Positions 33,670-43,971 are shown, numbered from the stretch's first letter. The stretch is 64,000 bases of DNA from an uncultured Erysipelotrichaceae bacterium (GCA_945877255.1 CAMCRE010000006.1:21270-85269), one strand, 5' to 3'. Translations and numbers: made by a program. Notes: generated from the letters alone by a model not told the origin.

Positions 33670-34932
33670 ATGAAAGTAGTTTTTTCAATTTTATTAATAA
33701 TTGTGTCAGTGATAATGTTTTTCATACTCAAGAAAAAATATCGCCTCACCCCCCAACAAATCCAAATATTTGTGTTGTTAGTTTTGTTTTGGTTGAGTGT
33801 AGGAATGATTAGAGATTATCGCAAAAGATATGCGATAACTGAAATTGTGAAAGGAGGATTAGGGTTATCTCCTTTAATCGCAGCGAATATTGCAGCAGGA
33901 TATGGTTTAATTTCAGCAATAATACGTTTACCAATATTTTTTATTTCAGATTATTTGAATAAACGAAAATTATTGATTCAAATCGCATTAGTGATGTTAT
34001 TTTGTAGCGGTGTGTATGTTTATACACAACCAACAGCTAATAGCTTATATTTATCATCACTTGCAATGGGGTTATCAGCGAGTTTACTCGCAATGTTTAA
34101 TGTTGTATTTTCAGCGACTTTTAAAAAAGAACAAGCCATGCTGTCTGTGTCAATATTATCTATTGCACCATTAATTGCTGAAGCAATATCGAGTAGTTTT
34201 CAATACTTTATATTAAAGTATACTTCAAGTATGCGTATATTATGGTTGTTTTCAATAATTTTTGCGATGATAGCATTAGTCGTAACGTTTAAAATGAATG
34301 AATTACAATATTCCCAAAAACAATTCACAAAGCAAAATATAATTGAATTATTTAAAAATAAACGTTATTTAGTCATTTGTGGAATTGCAATATTTATATC
34401 ATTTATTCGTTTTGCGACTTCTGGTGCTAACTTAAATTCATACGCCAAAATAATTGGAATGGATGAATTTTTAATCGCATTTATTGATGTTGTGTTTTCA
34501 CTTTCGCAGTTAATAGCAGGCGTATTAATGGGAACGTACATTCAAAAACGTATTGGATCTAAAAATACATTATCACTAGGATTAATTTTTTCATTAATTT
34601 ATATTATCACATTAGTATTGACGACGAATCCAATTATAATATTTAGCATGTATGTGTTTCATGGGTTAGGATATGGAATGTGCTATAACTGTTTGATTGG
34701 ACTAGCAATTGAACCATTTGAAAAATCACAACGCCATTTAAGTATGGGTTTTTTCCAAATGTTTTTTGCGATTGGGATTTTTTATGGGGATAAAGTTTAT
34801 GCGATTATTTATCAATATATACCAAGCGGATTTTTAAGTTTTAATTTTAATCAAGCTATTTTTATTTTTGCGATCGCAATATTACTCAGTTTATTAATAC
34901 TACTAAATATTATAAAATACGAAAGGAAATAA
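33670..34932 (+). CDS. MFS family transporter
   Basis: The 420-residue protein shows about twelve hydrophobic segments and an N-terminal half loop of MFS style (F-F-I-S-D-Y-L-N-K-R-K, about residues 96-106, equivalent to the G-x-x-x-D-R-x-G-R-K motif). The central cytosolic loop lies near residues 215-235. Substrate cannot be told. One base separates it from the next gene, a membrane thioredoxin-like protein, hinting at joint expression. Confidence 0.8.
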   Translation: MKVVFSILLIIVSVIMFFILKKKYRLTPQQIQIFVLLVLFWLSVGMIRDYRKRYAITEIVKGGLGLSPLIAANIAAGYGLISAIIRLPIFFISDYLNKRKLLIQIALVMLFCSGVYVYTQPTANSLYLSSLAMGLSASLLAMFNVVFSATFKKEQAMLSVSILSIAPLIAEAISSSFQYFILKYTSSMRILWLFSIIFAMIALVVTFKMNELQYSQKQFTKQNIIELFKNKRYLVICGIAIFISFIRFATSGANLNSYAKIIGMDEFLIAFIDVVFSLSQLIAGVLMGTYIQKRIGSKNTLSLGLIFSLIYIITLVLTTNPIIIFSMYVFHGLGYGMCYNCLIGLAIEPFEKSQRHLSMGFFQMFFAIGIFYGDKVYAIIYQYIPSGFLSFNFNQAIFIFAIAILLSLLILLNIIKYERK

Positions 34933-34933
34933 T

Positions 34934-35716
34934 ATGAAATACATTAAAACTTTAGTGCTGTCAATCATATTAACAACATTACTAATCGCGACACAGTTTG
35001 GGATAACGTTTTATTTCAAACAAAATATTTATTTATTTTATTTAGAAACATATTATAAATACACTTATTTTAAATACACTTTAAATATGCAAAATGTGGT
35101 GATAGTCATTTTAGTGATGACGATATTATTCACACTTTATCTTTCTAAACAATCTAAAAAAGTGAAAGTTATTTTAACGATAATTTTATTAAGTTTATTT
35201 AGTTTTGATACATACAACAGACAAATTATTCCAACACAATTAATTAATAGTAGCGAAAGTGCGATTGTGATTGGTCAAAATAATCCGATTAAAATGGTGT
35301 ATTATGGACGTTTCACATGTCGTGATTGTGTTGATTTATATGAAGAAATTTCAGATGAAATTAAATATTATATCGATACCCATCAATTAGAATTAACGAT
35401 TAAATTAGTTGATGCAAATAGTTTATTAGTATTAGAAAATATTAATTCAATTACGTATGATACGTATGCGCAGTTTTATAATGAATCAACGGCAATAAAA
35501 AATATCACATTTGATACGTATAAAGAAAAACTAGGTCAAACAGAATACGAGCGACGTATTAAGGTGGCACAAAATAATCAACAAGAAGCTAAGAAATTAA
35601 AAATACATTGGGTACCAACGTTTTATCTTAATGGTAAAAAATATGAAGGACATTACACAAAAGCACAATTTAGAACAATAATAGAGGAGGTTATTAAAAA
35701 TGGAAAATCTAATTAA
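34934..35716 (+). CDS. membrane-anchored thioredoxin/DsbA-like protein
   Basis: The 260-residue protein has three N-terminal hydrophobic segments (about residues 5-25, 45-65 and 78-94) and then a thioredoxin-like domain starting near 108 with C-R-D-C in Y-Y-G-R-F-T-C-R-D-C and a cis-proline loop V-P-T-F-Y-L-N-G near 231. With three helices and the N-terminus inside, the redox domain would face outward, suiting oxidative folding of exported proteins. It overlaps the carboxypeptidase start by 17 bases. Confidence 0.7.
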   Translation: MKYIKTLVLSIILTTLLIATQFGITFYFKQNIYLFYLETYYKYTYFKYTLNMQNVVIVILVMTILFTLYLSKQSKKVKVILTIILLSLFSFDTYNRQIIPTQLINSSESAIVIGQNNPIKMVYYGRFTCRDCVDLYEEISDEIKYYIDTHQLELTIKLVDANSLLVLENINSITYDTYAQFYNESTAIKNITFDTYKEKLGQTEYERRIKVAQNNQQEAKKLKIHWVPTFYLNGKKYEGHYTKAQFRTIIEEVIKNGKSN

Positions 35717-37184
35717 ATGTTATGACGAATATATTAAAAAAGTAGAGGCATATAGCATACTACTTTCAATTGCGAGTTTTGATGAAGAAACCGTTGCACC
35801 AGAAAGTGGTGTTACAGATCGTGCTAATGCAACAAGTTTTATTGAAGGCGAACTTTTTGCATACGCTAATAATGCTGAAATAATGGAAAAGCTCGCACAA
35901 CTTTATGAAATTGACACAGATGAAACACGAAAACAAGTTTTAGCATATATTTTAAAAGAATATGAAAAATCAAAAGCTATTCCACAATCATTAGTTGTGG
36001 AGATGGCTGAACAACATTCAATTTCTTTTCCAGCATGGAAAGAAGCAAAAGAAAAAAAAGATTATGCGTTATTTGAAAAAGCATTAATTAAAAATATTGA
36101 ACTAACGAAAAAAATGGTAGCGTGCATGCCTTCAAAAGGTTCGGTATACGACACATTATTAGACCAATTTGAACCAGGTATGACACAAGAAAAATACGAT
36201 TTATTTTTTAATACGATTAAAGAAAGATTAGTGCCGTTCATAAAAAAAATTACGGCAGCACCACAAATTGATGATGCGTTATTATTTAAACATTACGATA
36301 TCTCCAAACAAAAAGAAGTAATGGAAATATTAAAAAAATTATTAAATTATGATAGTAAAAAAATATATTTAGCAGAAAGTGCACATCCATTTTCATCAAC
36401 AATTACACCAAATGATGGAAGAATAACAGTGCGATATTTAGAAAATTCATTGACATCGGCTATTTATTCATTTATTCATGAATATGGTCATGCATTATAT
36501 GGTTTACAAGTTGATCGTGCGTATGCGGGAACACCGTTATATCATGGTATGAGTATGGGAATGCATGAATCACAGTCGCGTTTAATGGAAAATCATATTG
36601 GAAAAAATGAACTATTTATTGAAAAATTATTTAACGAATTAGTAACGATTTTCCCGCAATTAGCAACCACAAACCCTCAACAATTTTACAAAATGTGTAA
36701 CGTTGTTAGAAATTCGTTTATTCGTGTGGAAGCAGATGAACTAACGTATCCGTTACATATTTTAGTTCGTTATGAATTAGAAAAAGCGATTTTTAATGAT
36801 AATTTACCATATGAAGAAATTAAACCACTATGGAATAAATTATATAAAGAATATTTAGGTTTAGATGTTGATCATGATGCCAACGGTATTTTACAAGATG
36901 TACATTTTGCGTATAATTCATTTGGTTATTTCCCAACATATGCATTAGGTAGTGCATTTGCGGCGCAGTTTTATGAAACATTATCCACACAATTAAATAT
37001 TTCTGAAATTTTAAATAATGATCGTTTTAATGAAGTACAAGATTGGTTAAAAACGAATATTCATCGTTATAGTGCAAGCATTCCAAGTTATGAATTAGTT
37101 GAAAAAGTTACAGGAAAAACGTTTGATCCAAATATTTATGTCGATTATTTAATTGCGAAGTTTTCCAAAATATATAATGTATAA
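35700..37184 (+). CDS. M32 family metallocarboxypeptidase (carboxypeptidase Taq type)
   Basis: The 494-residue protein has the M32 zinc motif H-E-Y-G-H-A-L-Y near residue 260, with H-E-S-Q-S-R-L-x-E-N about 30 residues later and D-E-x-T-Y-P-L-H-I. These are cytosolic enzymes that remove C-terminal residues from peptides. The start overlaps the end of the preceding gene; GAGGAGG lies just upstream. Confidence 0.93.
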   Translation: MENLIKCYDEYIKKVEAYSILLSIASFDEETVAPESGVTDRANATSFIEGELFAYANNAEIMEKLAQLYEIDTDETRKQVLAYILKEYEKSKAIPQSLVVEMAEQHSISFPAWKEAKEKKDYALFEKALIKNIELTKKMVACMPSKGSVYDTLLDQFEPGMTQEKYDLFFNTIKERLVPFIKKITAAPQIDDALLFKHYDISKQKEVMEILKKLLNYDSKKIYLAESAHPFSSTITPNDGRITVRYLENSLTSAIYSFIHEYGHALYGLQVDRAYAGTPLYHGMSMGMHESQSRLMENHIGKNELFIEKLFNELVTIFPQLATTNPQQFYKMCNVVRNSFIRVEADELTYPLHILVRYELEKAIFNDNLPYEEIKPLWNKLYKEYLGLDVDHDANGILQDVHFAYNSFGYFPTYALGSAFAAQFYETLSTQLNISEILNNDRFNEVQDWLKTNIHRYSASIPSYELVEKVTGKTFDPNIYVDYLIAKFSKIYNV

Positions 37185-37208
37185 AATATGTCTTATCGGC
37201 ATATTTTT
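37183..37208 (+). terminator. weak terminator after the M32 peptidase
   Basis: A 7-8 bp AT-rich stem (from 37184 with its partner starting at 37200) ends in T6. Confidence 0.5.
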
Positions 37209-37218
37209 TATATAAACA

Positions 37219-37227
37219 TGATATAAT
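37219..37227 (+). promoter_or_regulatory. extended -10 promoter of cvpA-mutS2-uvrC
   Basis: TGATATAAT lies at 37219-37227; the ATG at 37247 follows AGGAGGT. Confidence 0.55.
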
Positions 37228-37246
37228 AAGTGTAGGAGGTTTTAAT

Positions 37247-37915
37247 ATGACAATTTCTAACCAGCATATTTTAATGATTAATGTGATATTTATCGTATTA
37301 TTTTTAATTACATTAATTAAAGCGTATTTAAGTGGATTTGTTGCGACATTAATAGAATTAGTAGCAACAATAGCATTATTTGTGGTTGTTGCACCACTAT
37401 CATCTGTATTAAGTAAAATGATTGTGATTGTGCCGTTTAAAATTAATGAAGGCAGTCAAACATTATTAGAAAAGTTTATCCAGCAAAATATTAACCGTGC
37501 TGTGTGGTTTATTATTATATTTGTGGTAGGGGCAATCGTTTTAAAATTGACTGCTAAATTAACTAAAAAATTAAATGATGTCGTTGTGATTGGAACAGTT
37601 AATAAATTATTAGGACTATTACTTGGATTTATAATTACGATTTTTTATGCCATAGTTTTTGGGGTGTTAATTAACTCACCATTTATTAAAAATGGCATAG
37701 ATGTTAAAAACAAAACTGTGCTAAAATATTATGATTTACCTATTCAATACACAAAAAAATATGTAACATCTTTTTCAAATGAAATCTTAGCTAAAGCCAT
37801 GTCAAATGAAGCGACATTAACAGAAAAAGAAGCAACACAATTATTTGATTTCTTAATACAACAAGGAATAAGTACTCAAGAAATTAATAAGTTGTTGCAG
37901 GGAATGAAAAAATAA
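37247..37915 (+). CDS. CvpA family membrane protein
   Basis: The 222-residue protein has four hydrophobic helices (about 8-28, 33-52, 86-110 and 121-145) in the CvpA/YshB arrangement, then a charged C-terminal tail. The family is found before mutS2 in Bacilli (yshB). Its function is poorly known. It shares one base with mutS2. Confidence 0.8.
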   Translation: MTISNQHILMINVIFIVLFLITLIKAYLSGFVATLIELVATIALFVVVAPLSSVLSKMIVIVPFKINEGSQTLLEKFIQQNINRAVWFIIIFVVGAIVLKLTAKLTKKLNDVVVIGTVNKLLGLLLGFIITIFYAIVFGVLINSPFIKNGIDVKNKTVLKYYDLPIQYTKKYVTSFSNEILAKAMSNEATLTEKEATQLFDFLIQQGISTQEINKLLQGMKK

Positions 37916-40164
37916 TGCCGTATCGTAATTTAGAATTTCATCGTGTATTACAAAATGTGTCGCATTTTTGTGGTTTTGAGCAATCTAAAACACGTATTTT
38001 AAATGAAAAAGTTGTATTTCGTTATTTGCAAGTTAAAAATGAACTAGCAAAAACGAAAGAAGCAATTGAATTTTTAAGATTAGGCGAACAATTACAATTT
38101 AATCAATTAACTGATACAACAACTAGTTATTTAAAACTACAAAAAAATCAATTAATTATTGGAACTGAAATAAAAAATATTGCACAAAATTTATTAGTTG
38201 GACAAATTATTAAAGACAAATTAAGTCAAACTGAATTGATGAATTTACGACAATTAAGTGATGCATTAGCAGATACAAATGAAATTAGGGCATATATTTA
38301 TTCAAAAATTAATGAATATGGTGAAATAAAAGAAGATGCTTCTCCGACTTTAAAAATGATTTCGCAACAAATCAAAAAACAACAAACAATTATCGATCAA
38401 AAATTAAAAAAATTTATTGTGGATAATGCTGATATTATAATGGAAGATATTGTTGTGGAAAGAAATCAACGTAGTTGCGTACTTGTTGTTAACTCACAAA
38501 AAAATAAAAAACAAGGTATGATACACGGTGAAACTTCATCAGGTTTAGCGGTATATTTTGAACCAATTGCGTTAGTAACATTAAATAATGAATTATTTGC
38601 GTTAAAGCAAAAATTAGAAGATGAACAATATAAAATACTACAAGATTTAAATCAACAACTACGTTTAAATGTTGAACAATATACTAAAGATTTAGAAACA
38701 TTACAATTTCTAGATTGTACGATGGCAAAAGCTAAATATACAGAAACAATAAATGGTGTCATCCCAACAATTAATAAAGATTCACACGTGTTTTATTATA
38801 AAAACGCTAAAAATCCATTAATTGATAGTAACAATGTTGTAGCAAATACGTATCAATTAGATGAACAATATAAAACGATTATTATCAGTGGATCAAATAC
38901 AGGTGGAAAAACCGTCACACTAAAAACAATTGGTTTATTCGTGTGTATGGCAATGTGTGGCATAGGTGTGAGTTGTGATGAAGCAACTATGCCGATGTAT
39001 GATCGTCTATTAGTTGATATTGGCGATGAACAGTCAATAGAACAATCATTAAGTACGTTTTCATCGCATATTAAACGTATTTCTGAATTTACACAACTCG
39101 CAACAAATAAAACACTCATATTACTGGATGAATTAGGTAGTGGCTCGGATCCAAATGATTCGCAAAATTTAGCGATGGCATTTTTAGATCACTTTAGAAA
39201 TTTAGGTGCAACATTACTCGTTACAACACATTTTGAAAAAATAAAACAATATGCTAAGTTACATGATGATGTGTTATCGGCTAGTGTTGGTTTTGACTTT
39301 GATATGATGAAACCAACTTATCAATATATTCCGTATCGTAGCGGAACATCTAACGCATTATTAATTGCTGAAAAATTAGGTGTCGATTTTAATATTATTC
39401 AAAACGCTAAACAATATGATGTTAAAAATGAAGAACAAAACTTAATTGAAAAAATAAATGCGGAATACCAACAATTACAATTAGCACAACAACAATTACA
39501 GCTAGAAAAACAACAATTTGAAAAAGAAAAAACATTAATGTTGGAAAAATTAAAACAAGAAGCTTTAGAACATCAAATGAAGTTACAGCAAGCTGAAAAA
39601 ACGTTTAACGATCAATTAACGCAATTATATCAATCCTTAAACGAAGAACTGCAACAAATTAAATCCACCCCAACAATTACTAAAATTAAACAGCACCAAC
39701 AAAAAATTCAAGCAACAATTATTCAAGATAATGTGACAGAAAATATTGTGGTAGGAGATTACGTTGAGATGATTTCTTTGAAATATTATGGCGTAGTTGA
39801 AAAAATACAAGGCAACAAATATACTATCAACTCAAATGGTATTGCATTAACAACGAAATTAAATGATTTACGTAAAGTTGATAAACCAGCTACAAAATCT
39901 AGTCCATCCCAGCATAGTTATAAAAAAACAACGAGTGTAGCAGAAGTGAATGTGATTGGTATGACGGTAGATGAAGCTTGGGTAATTATTGATAAAATGT
40001 TGGATGATGCGTTATTATCGAAAAGATACCAATTCACAATTATTCACGGTAGTGGAACTGGAAAATTAAGAGCAGGTATACACGACAGATTAAAAAAATT
40101 AAAATTCGTGAAGAGATTTCAACTCACAAATAATTTAGGTGCAACTGAGGTATTTTTCATATGA
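37915..40164 (+). CDS. mutS2: MutS2 ATPase with altered Smr motif
   Basis: The 749-residue protein has the MutS-like core and ABC ATPase: Walker A S-G-S-N-T-G-G-K-T near residue 325, L-L-D-E-L-G-S-G-S-D near 403, and an L-V-T-T-H-F motif, then a coiled-coil rich in glutamine (about 500-590), a KOW-like segment and a C-terminal Smr domain. Smr keeps H-G-S-G-T-G-K-L-R but the L-D-L-R-G motif reads V-N-V-I-G (residues 678-682). MutS2 acts on stalled/collided ribosomes and branched DNA. It overlaps uvrC by 4 bases. Confidence 0.92.
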   Translation: MPYRNLEFHRVLQNVSHFCGFEQSKTRILNEKVVFRYLQVKNELAKTKEAIEFLRLGEQLQFNQLTDTTTSYLKLQKNQLIIGTEIKNIAQNLLVGQIIKDKLSQTELMNLRQLSDALADTNEIRAYIYSKINEYGEIKEDASPTLKMISQQIKKQQTIIDQKLKKFIVDNADIIMEDIVVERNQRSCVLVVNSQKNKKQGMIHGETSSGLAVYFEPIALVTLNNELFALKQKLEDEQYKILQDLNQQLRLNVEQYTKDLETLQFLDCTMAKAKYTETINGVIPTINKDSHVFYYKNAKNPLIDSNNVVANTYQLDEQYKTIIISGSNTGGKTVTLKTIGLFVCMAMCGIGVSCDEATMPMYDRLLVDIGDEQSIEQSLSTFSSHIKRISEFTQLATNKTLILLDELGSGSDPNDSQNLAMAFLDHFRNLGATLLVTTHFEKIKQYAKLHDDVLSASVGFDFDMMKPTYQYIPYRSGTSNALLIAEKLGVDFNIIQNAKQYDVKNEEQNLIEKINAEYQQLQLAQQQLQLEKQQFEKEKTLMLEKLKQEALEHQMKLQQAEKTFNDQLTQLYQSLNEELQQIKSTPTITKIKQHQQKIQATIIQDNVTENIVVGDYVEMISLKYYGVVEKIQGNKYTINSNGIALTTKLNDLRKVDKPATKSSPSQHSYKKTTSVAEVNVIGMTVDEAWVIIDKMLDDALLSKRYQFTIIHGSGTGKLRAGIHDRLKKLKFVKRFQLTNNLGATEVFFI

Positions 40165-41912
40165 TAAAGCATAAATTATCATTGTTGCCAGAAAATCCTG
40201 GTTGCTATTTAATGAAAAATTGCACTGGTGAAATTATTTACGTTGGTAAGGCAAAAGTTTTAAAAAACCGTGTAAAACAATATTTCACTGGTGCACATGA
40301 TTTAAAAACGACAAGATTAGTTTCGGAAATTAAAGATTTTGAATATATTATAACAGCGTCTGAAAAAGATGCTTTATTACTTGAAATTAATTTAATTAAA
40401 CAATATCGTCCAAAATACAATATTGCATTAAAAGACGGAAAAACTTATCCATACATTAAATTAGATCCAAATAGTAATCCGATTTTAAGTGTTGTGCGTA
40501 ATCAAAGAAGTAAAAAAGCGTATTATTATGGTCCTTTTCCAAATGTACAAGATGCTAAAACAACAGTCCAATTATTAAATAAAATATATGGTTTGTTTGA
40601 AAGTAAATATTTAGTTGCCAAACATTCAGCATCGTATGAATTTAAAAGTCAAAAAGGTAATTATCGTGCTCAATATAAAGTAAATGATGCGGTCATTGAA
40701 AAAATAAAAAAATTTTTAAGAGGCGACACAAAAAATATTGTATCTGAAATTAAACAAAAAATGTATGCGTATAGTGCTGAAATGGAATACGAAAAAGCCC
40801 AGCAACAATTAGATATTTTAACTGCGATTGAACATGTTGTCGAAAAAAATAAAGTACAATTAGAAGATGTTATTGATCAAGATTTAATTAACTATTACAG
40901 TGAAAAAGGCTATATGTGTGTGCAAGTTTTTTTAATTCGCAATGGTAAATTAATCGAAAGAGATTTTCAGGTCTTAGATATTTATGACGATCCACAAGAA
41001 GCATTCATCCAGTTTTTAATTGCGTATTATGAAAATAATACTATCCCGAATCAAATTGTTGTACCACATACGATTGATATTCAAATTATTAAACAACTAA
41101 TTGATGTTAAGTTTATTCAACCACAAAAAGGTGAAAAGTTTAAAATGCTGGAAAATGTAAAAGAAAATGCCCGAAAACAATTAAATAATCACTTTAATTT
41201 AACGTTAAGAGATGAAAAAATTAGTGCTGTATGGCAAGCATTAAGTGAGAAATTAAAAATCAAATTAAATAAAGTAGAAGTATTTGATAATTCGCATTTA
41301 GCAGCTACACATAATGTGAGCGGGATGATTGTAATAGAAAATGGTTTTTTTATGAAAAAACAATATCGCCATTATAAATTAAGTGAATACATATCTGACT
41401 ATCATTCAATGCAAGAAGTGATTTATCGTCGTTATTTTAGAGTATTAATGGAAAATCAACCTTTACCAGATGCTATTTTTGTGGATGGGGGAACGATTCA
41501 AATTAATGCTGCTAAGGCTATTTTAGATGATTTACAGTTAATGATTCCGGTATATGGTTTAGTTAAAGATGAAAATCATAAAAGTGCAGCATTAATTAAT
41601 GAATATAATGAAACAATTGAAATTGATAAAAAAGATGCGTTATTTTTATATCTTGTGAATGTGCAAGATGAAGTGCATCGTTACGTTATTAATTATCATC
41701 GTAATATTAGGTCAAAAAATATGACAAAATCATTTTTAGATGATATAATTGGTCTGGGGGATAAAAGGAGATTAAAATTATTACGACACTTTAAATCCAC
41801 AAAAAATATTAAAGCGGCTACCCTAGAACAATTATCAAAAATTGTTCCATTGAAAGTAGCCCAAAATATTAAACAGAAAGTTGAAAAGGAGAGTCATGAA
41901 AAAAATAGTTAA
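40161..41912 (+). CDS. uvrC: excinuclease ABC subunit C
   Basis: The 583-residue protein has the GIY-YIG-type nuclease domain at the N-terminus (N-P-G-C-Y-L-M ... I-I-Y-V-G-K-A-K), a UVR motif (about 195-230), the RNase H-like domain with V-F-D-N-S-H-L and V-D-G-G, and a helix-hairpin-helix end. It makes the two cuts in nucleotide excision repair with UvrA (at 5.4 kb). Its last 17 bases overlap the next gene, a surface protein. Confidence 0.95.
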   Translation: MIKHKLSLLPENPGCYLMKNCTGEIIYVGKAKVLKNRVKQYFTGAHDLKTTRLVSEIKDFEYIITASEKDALLLEINLIKQYRPKYNIALKDGKTYPYIKLDPNSNPILSVVRNQRSKKAYYYGPFPNVQDAKTTVQLLNKIYGLFESKYLVAKHSASYEFKSQKGNYRAQYKVNDAVIEKIKKFLRGDTKNIVSEIKQKMYAYSAEMEYEKAQQQLDILTAIEHVVEKNKVQLEDVIDQDLINYYSEKGYMCVQVFLIRNGKLIERDFQVLDIYDDPQEAFIQFLIAYYENNTIPNQIVVPHTIDIQIIKQLIDVKFIQPQKGEKFKMLENVKENARKQLNNHFNLTLRDEKISAVWQALSEKLKIKLNKVEVFDNSHLAATHNVSGMIVIENGFFMKKQYRHYKLSEYISDYHSMQEVIYRRYFRVLMENQPLPDAIFVDGGTIQINAAKAILDDLQLMIPVYGLVKDENHKSAALINEYNETIEIDKKDALFLYLVNVQDEVHRYVINYHRNIRSKNMTKSFLDDIIGLGDKRRLKLLRHFKSTKNIKAATLEQLSKIVPLKVAQNIKQKVEKESHEKNS

Positions 41913-43932
41913 ATCATTAGTTGCAACAACTTTAGTTGCAACATTAGGAATGACAAACGTTTATGCAACATCTAAAAACTATTTAAGTACGGGTAAAAAC
42001 TATTACACAGATGCTTCAATTAATAAAGGTGCTATAGATGTAACAGTCGCAGAAATGTTACGCAATGATGCTGGGACATTGAACGCTTTAAAAGCCACAT
42101 ATGGTAACGATGTCGCAAATTTAAAAGTGTATGAATTTTACACAAAATACGGTTATTCACCAGAAGATCGATATGCAACATGGCCAGTACGTGTTACTGA
42201 TTTAAACGGTCGCTTAGCGAATACTTCTACACGTCAAAGCGATCCGGTTACATCATTTGAATTCCCAAGCACAATATTTAATCGTGGTAATCAAGGTATT
42301 AAACAACCAAATATGTTTTCAAGATTAACAGTTGGAGCAGAACCTGCACTTTGGACGACGATTGATCGTACATGGAATTACTCCAGTACAAAAGGTTTTG
42401 AAGTCATGAAAAACTTTATTGGTTATGGTTGGGATGCAACTGTAGATGATTTCATTTTAAATAAAGATAGTGGATATAACAACAACATTGCGATTGCGAC
42501 ACGTTATAATGCTGAAAGAAATGATGTTTGGTTAACAATGCGTGGAGGAAGTCCAGATCGCTACAATTCATACTTAACAGGGACAAGAGCATTTTTAAGT
42601 GCAACATCAAGATCAAATGTAGCATTAAAAGAAAAAACTATTAACGACACAAACACTAAAAAATCAGAACACTTCTACATTAACACCACTACAAAAATTG
42701 GAATTAGTGAAGCAGGATTTGATTATTTAAGTGAAGATGGATGGGGTGGATTAATACCTGGTGGAAAAACGATTATCGCTAGAATGAATCCATTTAAAGA
42801 AGCGAATAAAGCATTAAGCAATCGTTTAATTACAGCATTTAATGAAGATGTCAATAAAAATTTAGACACAATTGAAGCAGTACATCCAAATAGAGCAATT
42901 TTCTTAAGTGCTGGGGGTAATATTCAATTAACTGGATTATACCGTACATCATCACTTGATGGTGATATGGCACATTATACTGCTAATGAAGCAACACGTG
43001 TTGATGATGCGAAGCATATTGTAGATGTGGAATACTACATGTATAACACATTCAACAACAATGCGTTAATGTCACCAAATAAAGCAAAATTTGAAATTGA
43101 AACAACACGTCCATACTTTAGTAATTTCAATGATTTAAGTGCGACAATTACTGTAAATGACACATTATTAAATGATGCAGCTGTATTTAATACAACATTA
43201 GGGTTAGATTCATTTGAAGTTAAAGATGAAGGTATTTTAAAAGATGGTTCTAAAGTAAGTGTTGATGAATCAAGAGTACGTGTAAGATTACAAGTTGATA
43301 ACCAATTACAATCACAAGCATATACACTTGATGAATTAAAAGCTGAATTATTAAAAGACACTTATGCAGGTAAAGAAGTAACATTAGTTTATACATATGC
43401 TGCAACAGATGCTGAAGATGCAATTATTGGATTAGTGCCAACTGAAATAGATACGAATACAGGTGCTTATGCAGTTCCAATTGTTAGGAAAGTAGTTGTA
43501 CCTGTTGGACAATTATCGATTACAAAAGTTGACAGTAAAGATGCAACAGTTAAATTAGCAGGTGTTAAATTTGAAGTTAAAAAATTAGTTAATGATGTAG
43601 TAGACAACAGTTTCACACCATTAACATTAGTAACGGATGTAAATGGAAATGCAACAGTTACATTAAAACACGGTGATTACCAAGTACAAGAAATTTCAAC
43701 AGTAGATGGCTATGTGTTAAAAGATACGATTTACAACGTTAAAGTTTCAGATGATGCTGCAGCAAGTAGTATCGTTATTTCAAACGACAAAAAAATTGTA
43801 CCGGTTGATCCAAAACCAGACAACAACAAAACTAAAGATCCAGTTAATACATCAGATACAACAAATATGATAAGTATTACACTTTTAGCAATAAGTGTAC
43901 TAGGATTAATTAAATTGAAAGCTACTAAATAG
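41896..43932 (+). CDS. cell-wall-anchored surface protein with Cna_B/SpaA-like domain
   Basis: I start at the ATG at 41896 behind AAAAGGAGAG (678 residues). Residues 1 to about 27 are a signal peptide ending V-Y-A. A large middle part of about 500 residues is unlike any family I recognise. A SpaA/Cna_B-type prealbumin-like domain follows (about 539-632: G-Q-L-S-I-T-K-V-D ... L-A-G-V-K-F-E-V ... G-D-Y-Q-V-Q-E). The C-terminus has the form of a sortase signal: a proline/lysine spacer, D-P-V-N-T-S-D, a short hydrophobic helix and K-L-K-A-T-K. The motif is not a clean LPxTG. Two signal peptidase genes follow. The start lies inside uvrC, an odd partner. Confidence 0.8.
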   Translation: MKKIVKSLVATTLVATLGMTNVYATSKNYLSTGKNYYTDASINKGAIDVTVAEMLRNDAGTLNALKATYGNDVANLKVYEFYTKYGYSPEDRYATWPVRVTDLNGRLANTSTRQSDPVTSFEFPSTIFNRGNQGIKQPNMFSRLTVGAEPALWTTIDRTWNYSSTKGFEVMKNFIGYGWDATVDDFILNKDSGYNNNIAIATRYNAERNDVWLTMRGGSPDRYNSYLTGTRAFLSATSRSNVALKEKTINDTNTKKSEHFYINTTTKIGISEAGFDYLSEDGWGGLIPGGKTIIARMNPFKEANKALSNRLITAFNEDVNKNLDTIEAVHPNRAIFLSAGGNIQLTGLYRTSSLDGDMAHYTANEATRVDDAKHIVDVEYYMYNTFNNNALMSPNKAKFEIETTRPYFSNFNDLSATITVNDTLLNDAAVFNTTLGLDSFEVKDEGILKDGSKVSVDESRVRVRLQVDNQLQSQAYTLDELKAELLKDTYAGKEVTLVYTYAATDAEDAIIGLVPTEIDTNTGAYAVPIVRKVVVPVGQLSITKVDSKDATVKLAGVKFEVKKLVNDVVDNSFTPLTLVTDVNGNATVTLKHGDYQVQEISTVDGYVLKDTIYNVKVSDDAAASSIVISNDKKIVPVDPKPDNNKTKDPVNTSDTTNMISITLLAISVLGLIKLKATK

Positions 43933-43945
43933 TAGCTTTTAATTT
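43918..43945 (+). terminator. terminator of the surface protein gene
   Basis: A 10-bp stem (43918-43927 with 43930-43939; effective loop about six bases) overlaps the stop codon and is followed by T residues. Confidence 0.7.
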
Positions 43946-43962
43946 TTAATGGCGTCAATGTA

Positions 43963-43971
43963 TGTTATAAT
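43963..43971 (+). promoter_or_regulatory. extended -10 promoter of the signal peptidase operon
   Basis: TGTTATAAT lies at 43963-43971, 16 bases before the ATG. Confidence 0.5.

Noticed and set aside
11018..38430. Scattered TTATCCACA/TGTGGATAA boxes (near 7990, 11023, 33052, 36982, 38418)
   Set aside because: They match the DnaA box but are isolated, lie inside genes and do not cluster, so they do not mark an origin.
43035..43361. 108-codon minus-strand ORF inside the surface protein gene
   Set aside because: Antisense shadow with low-complexity Ser/Asn composition and no start signals.
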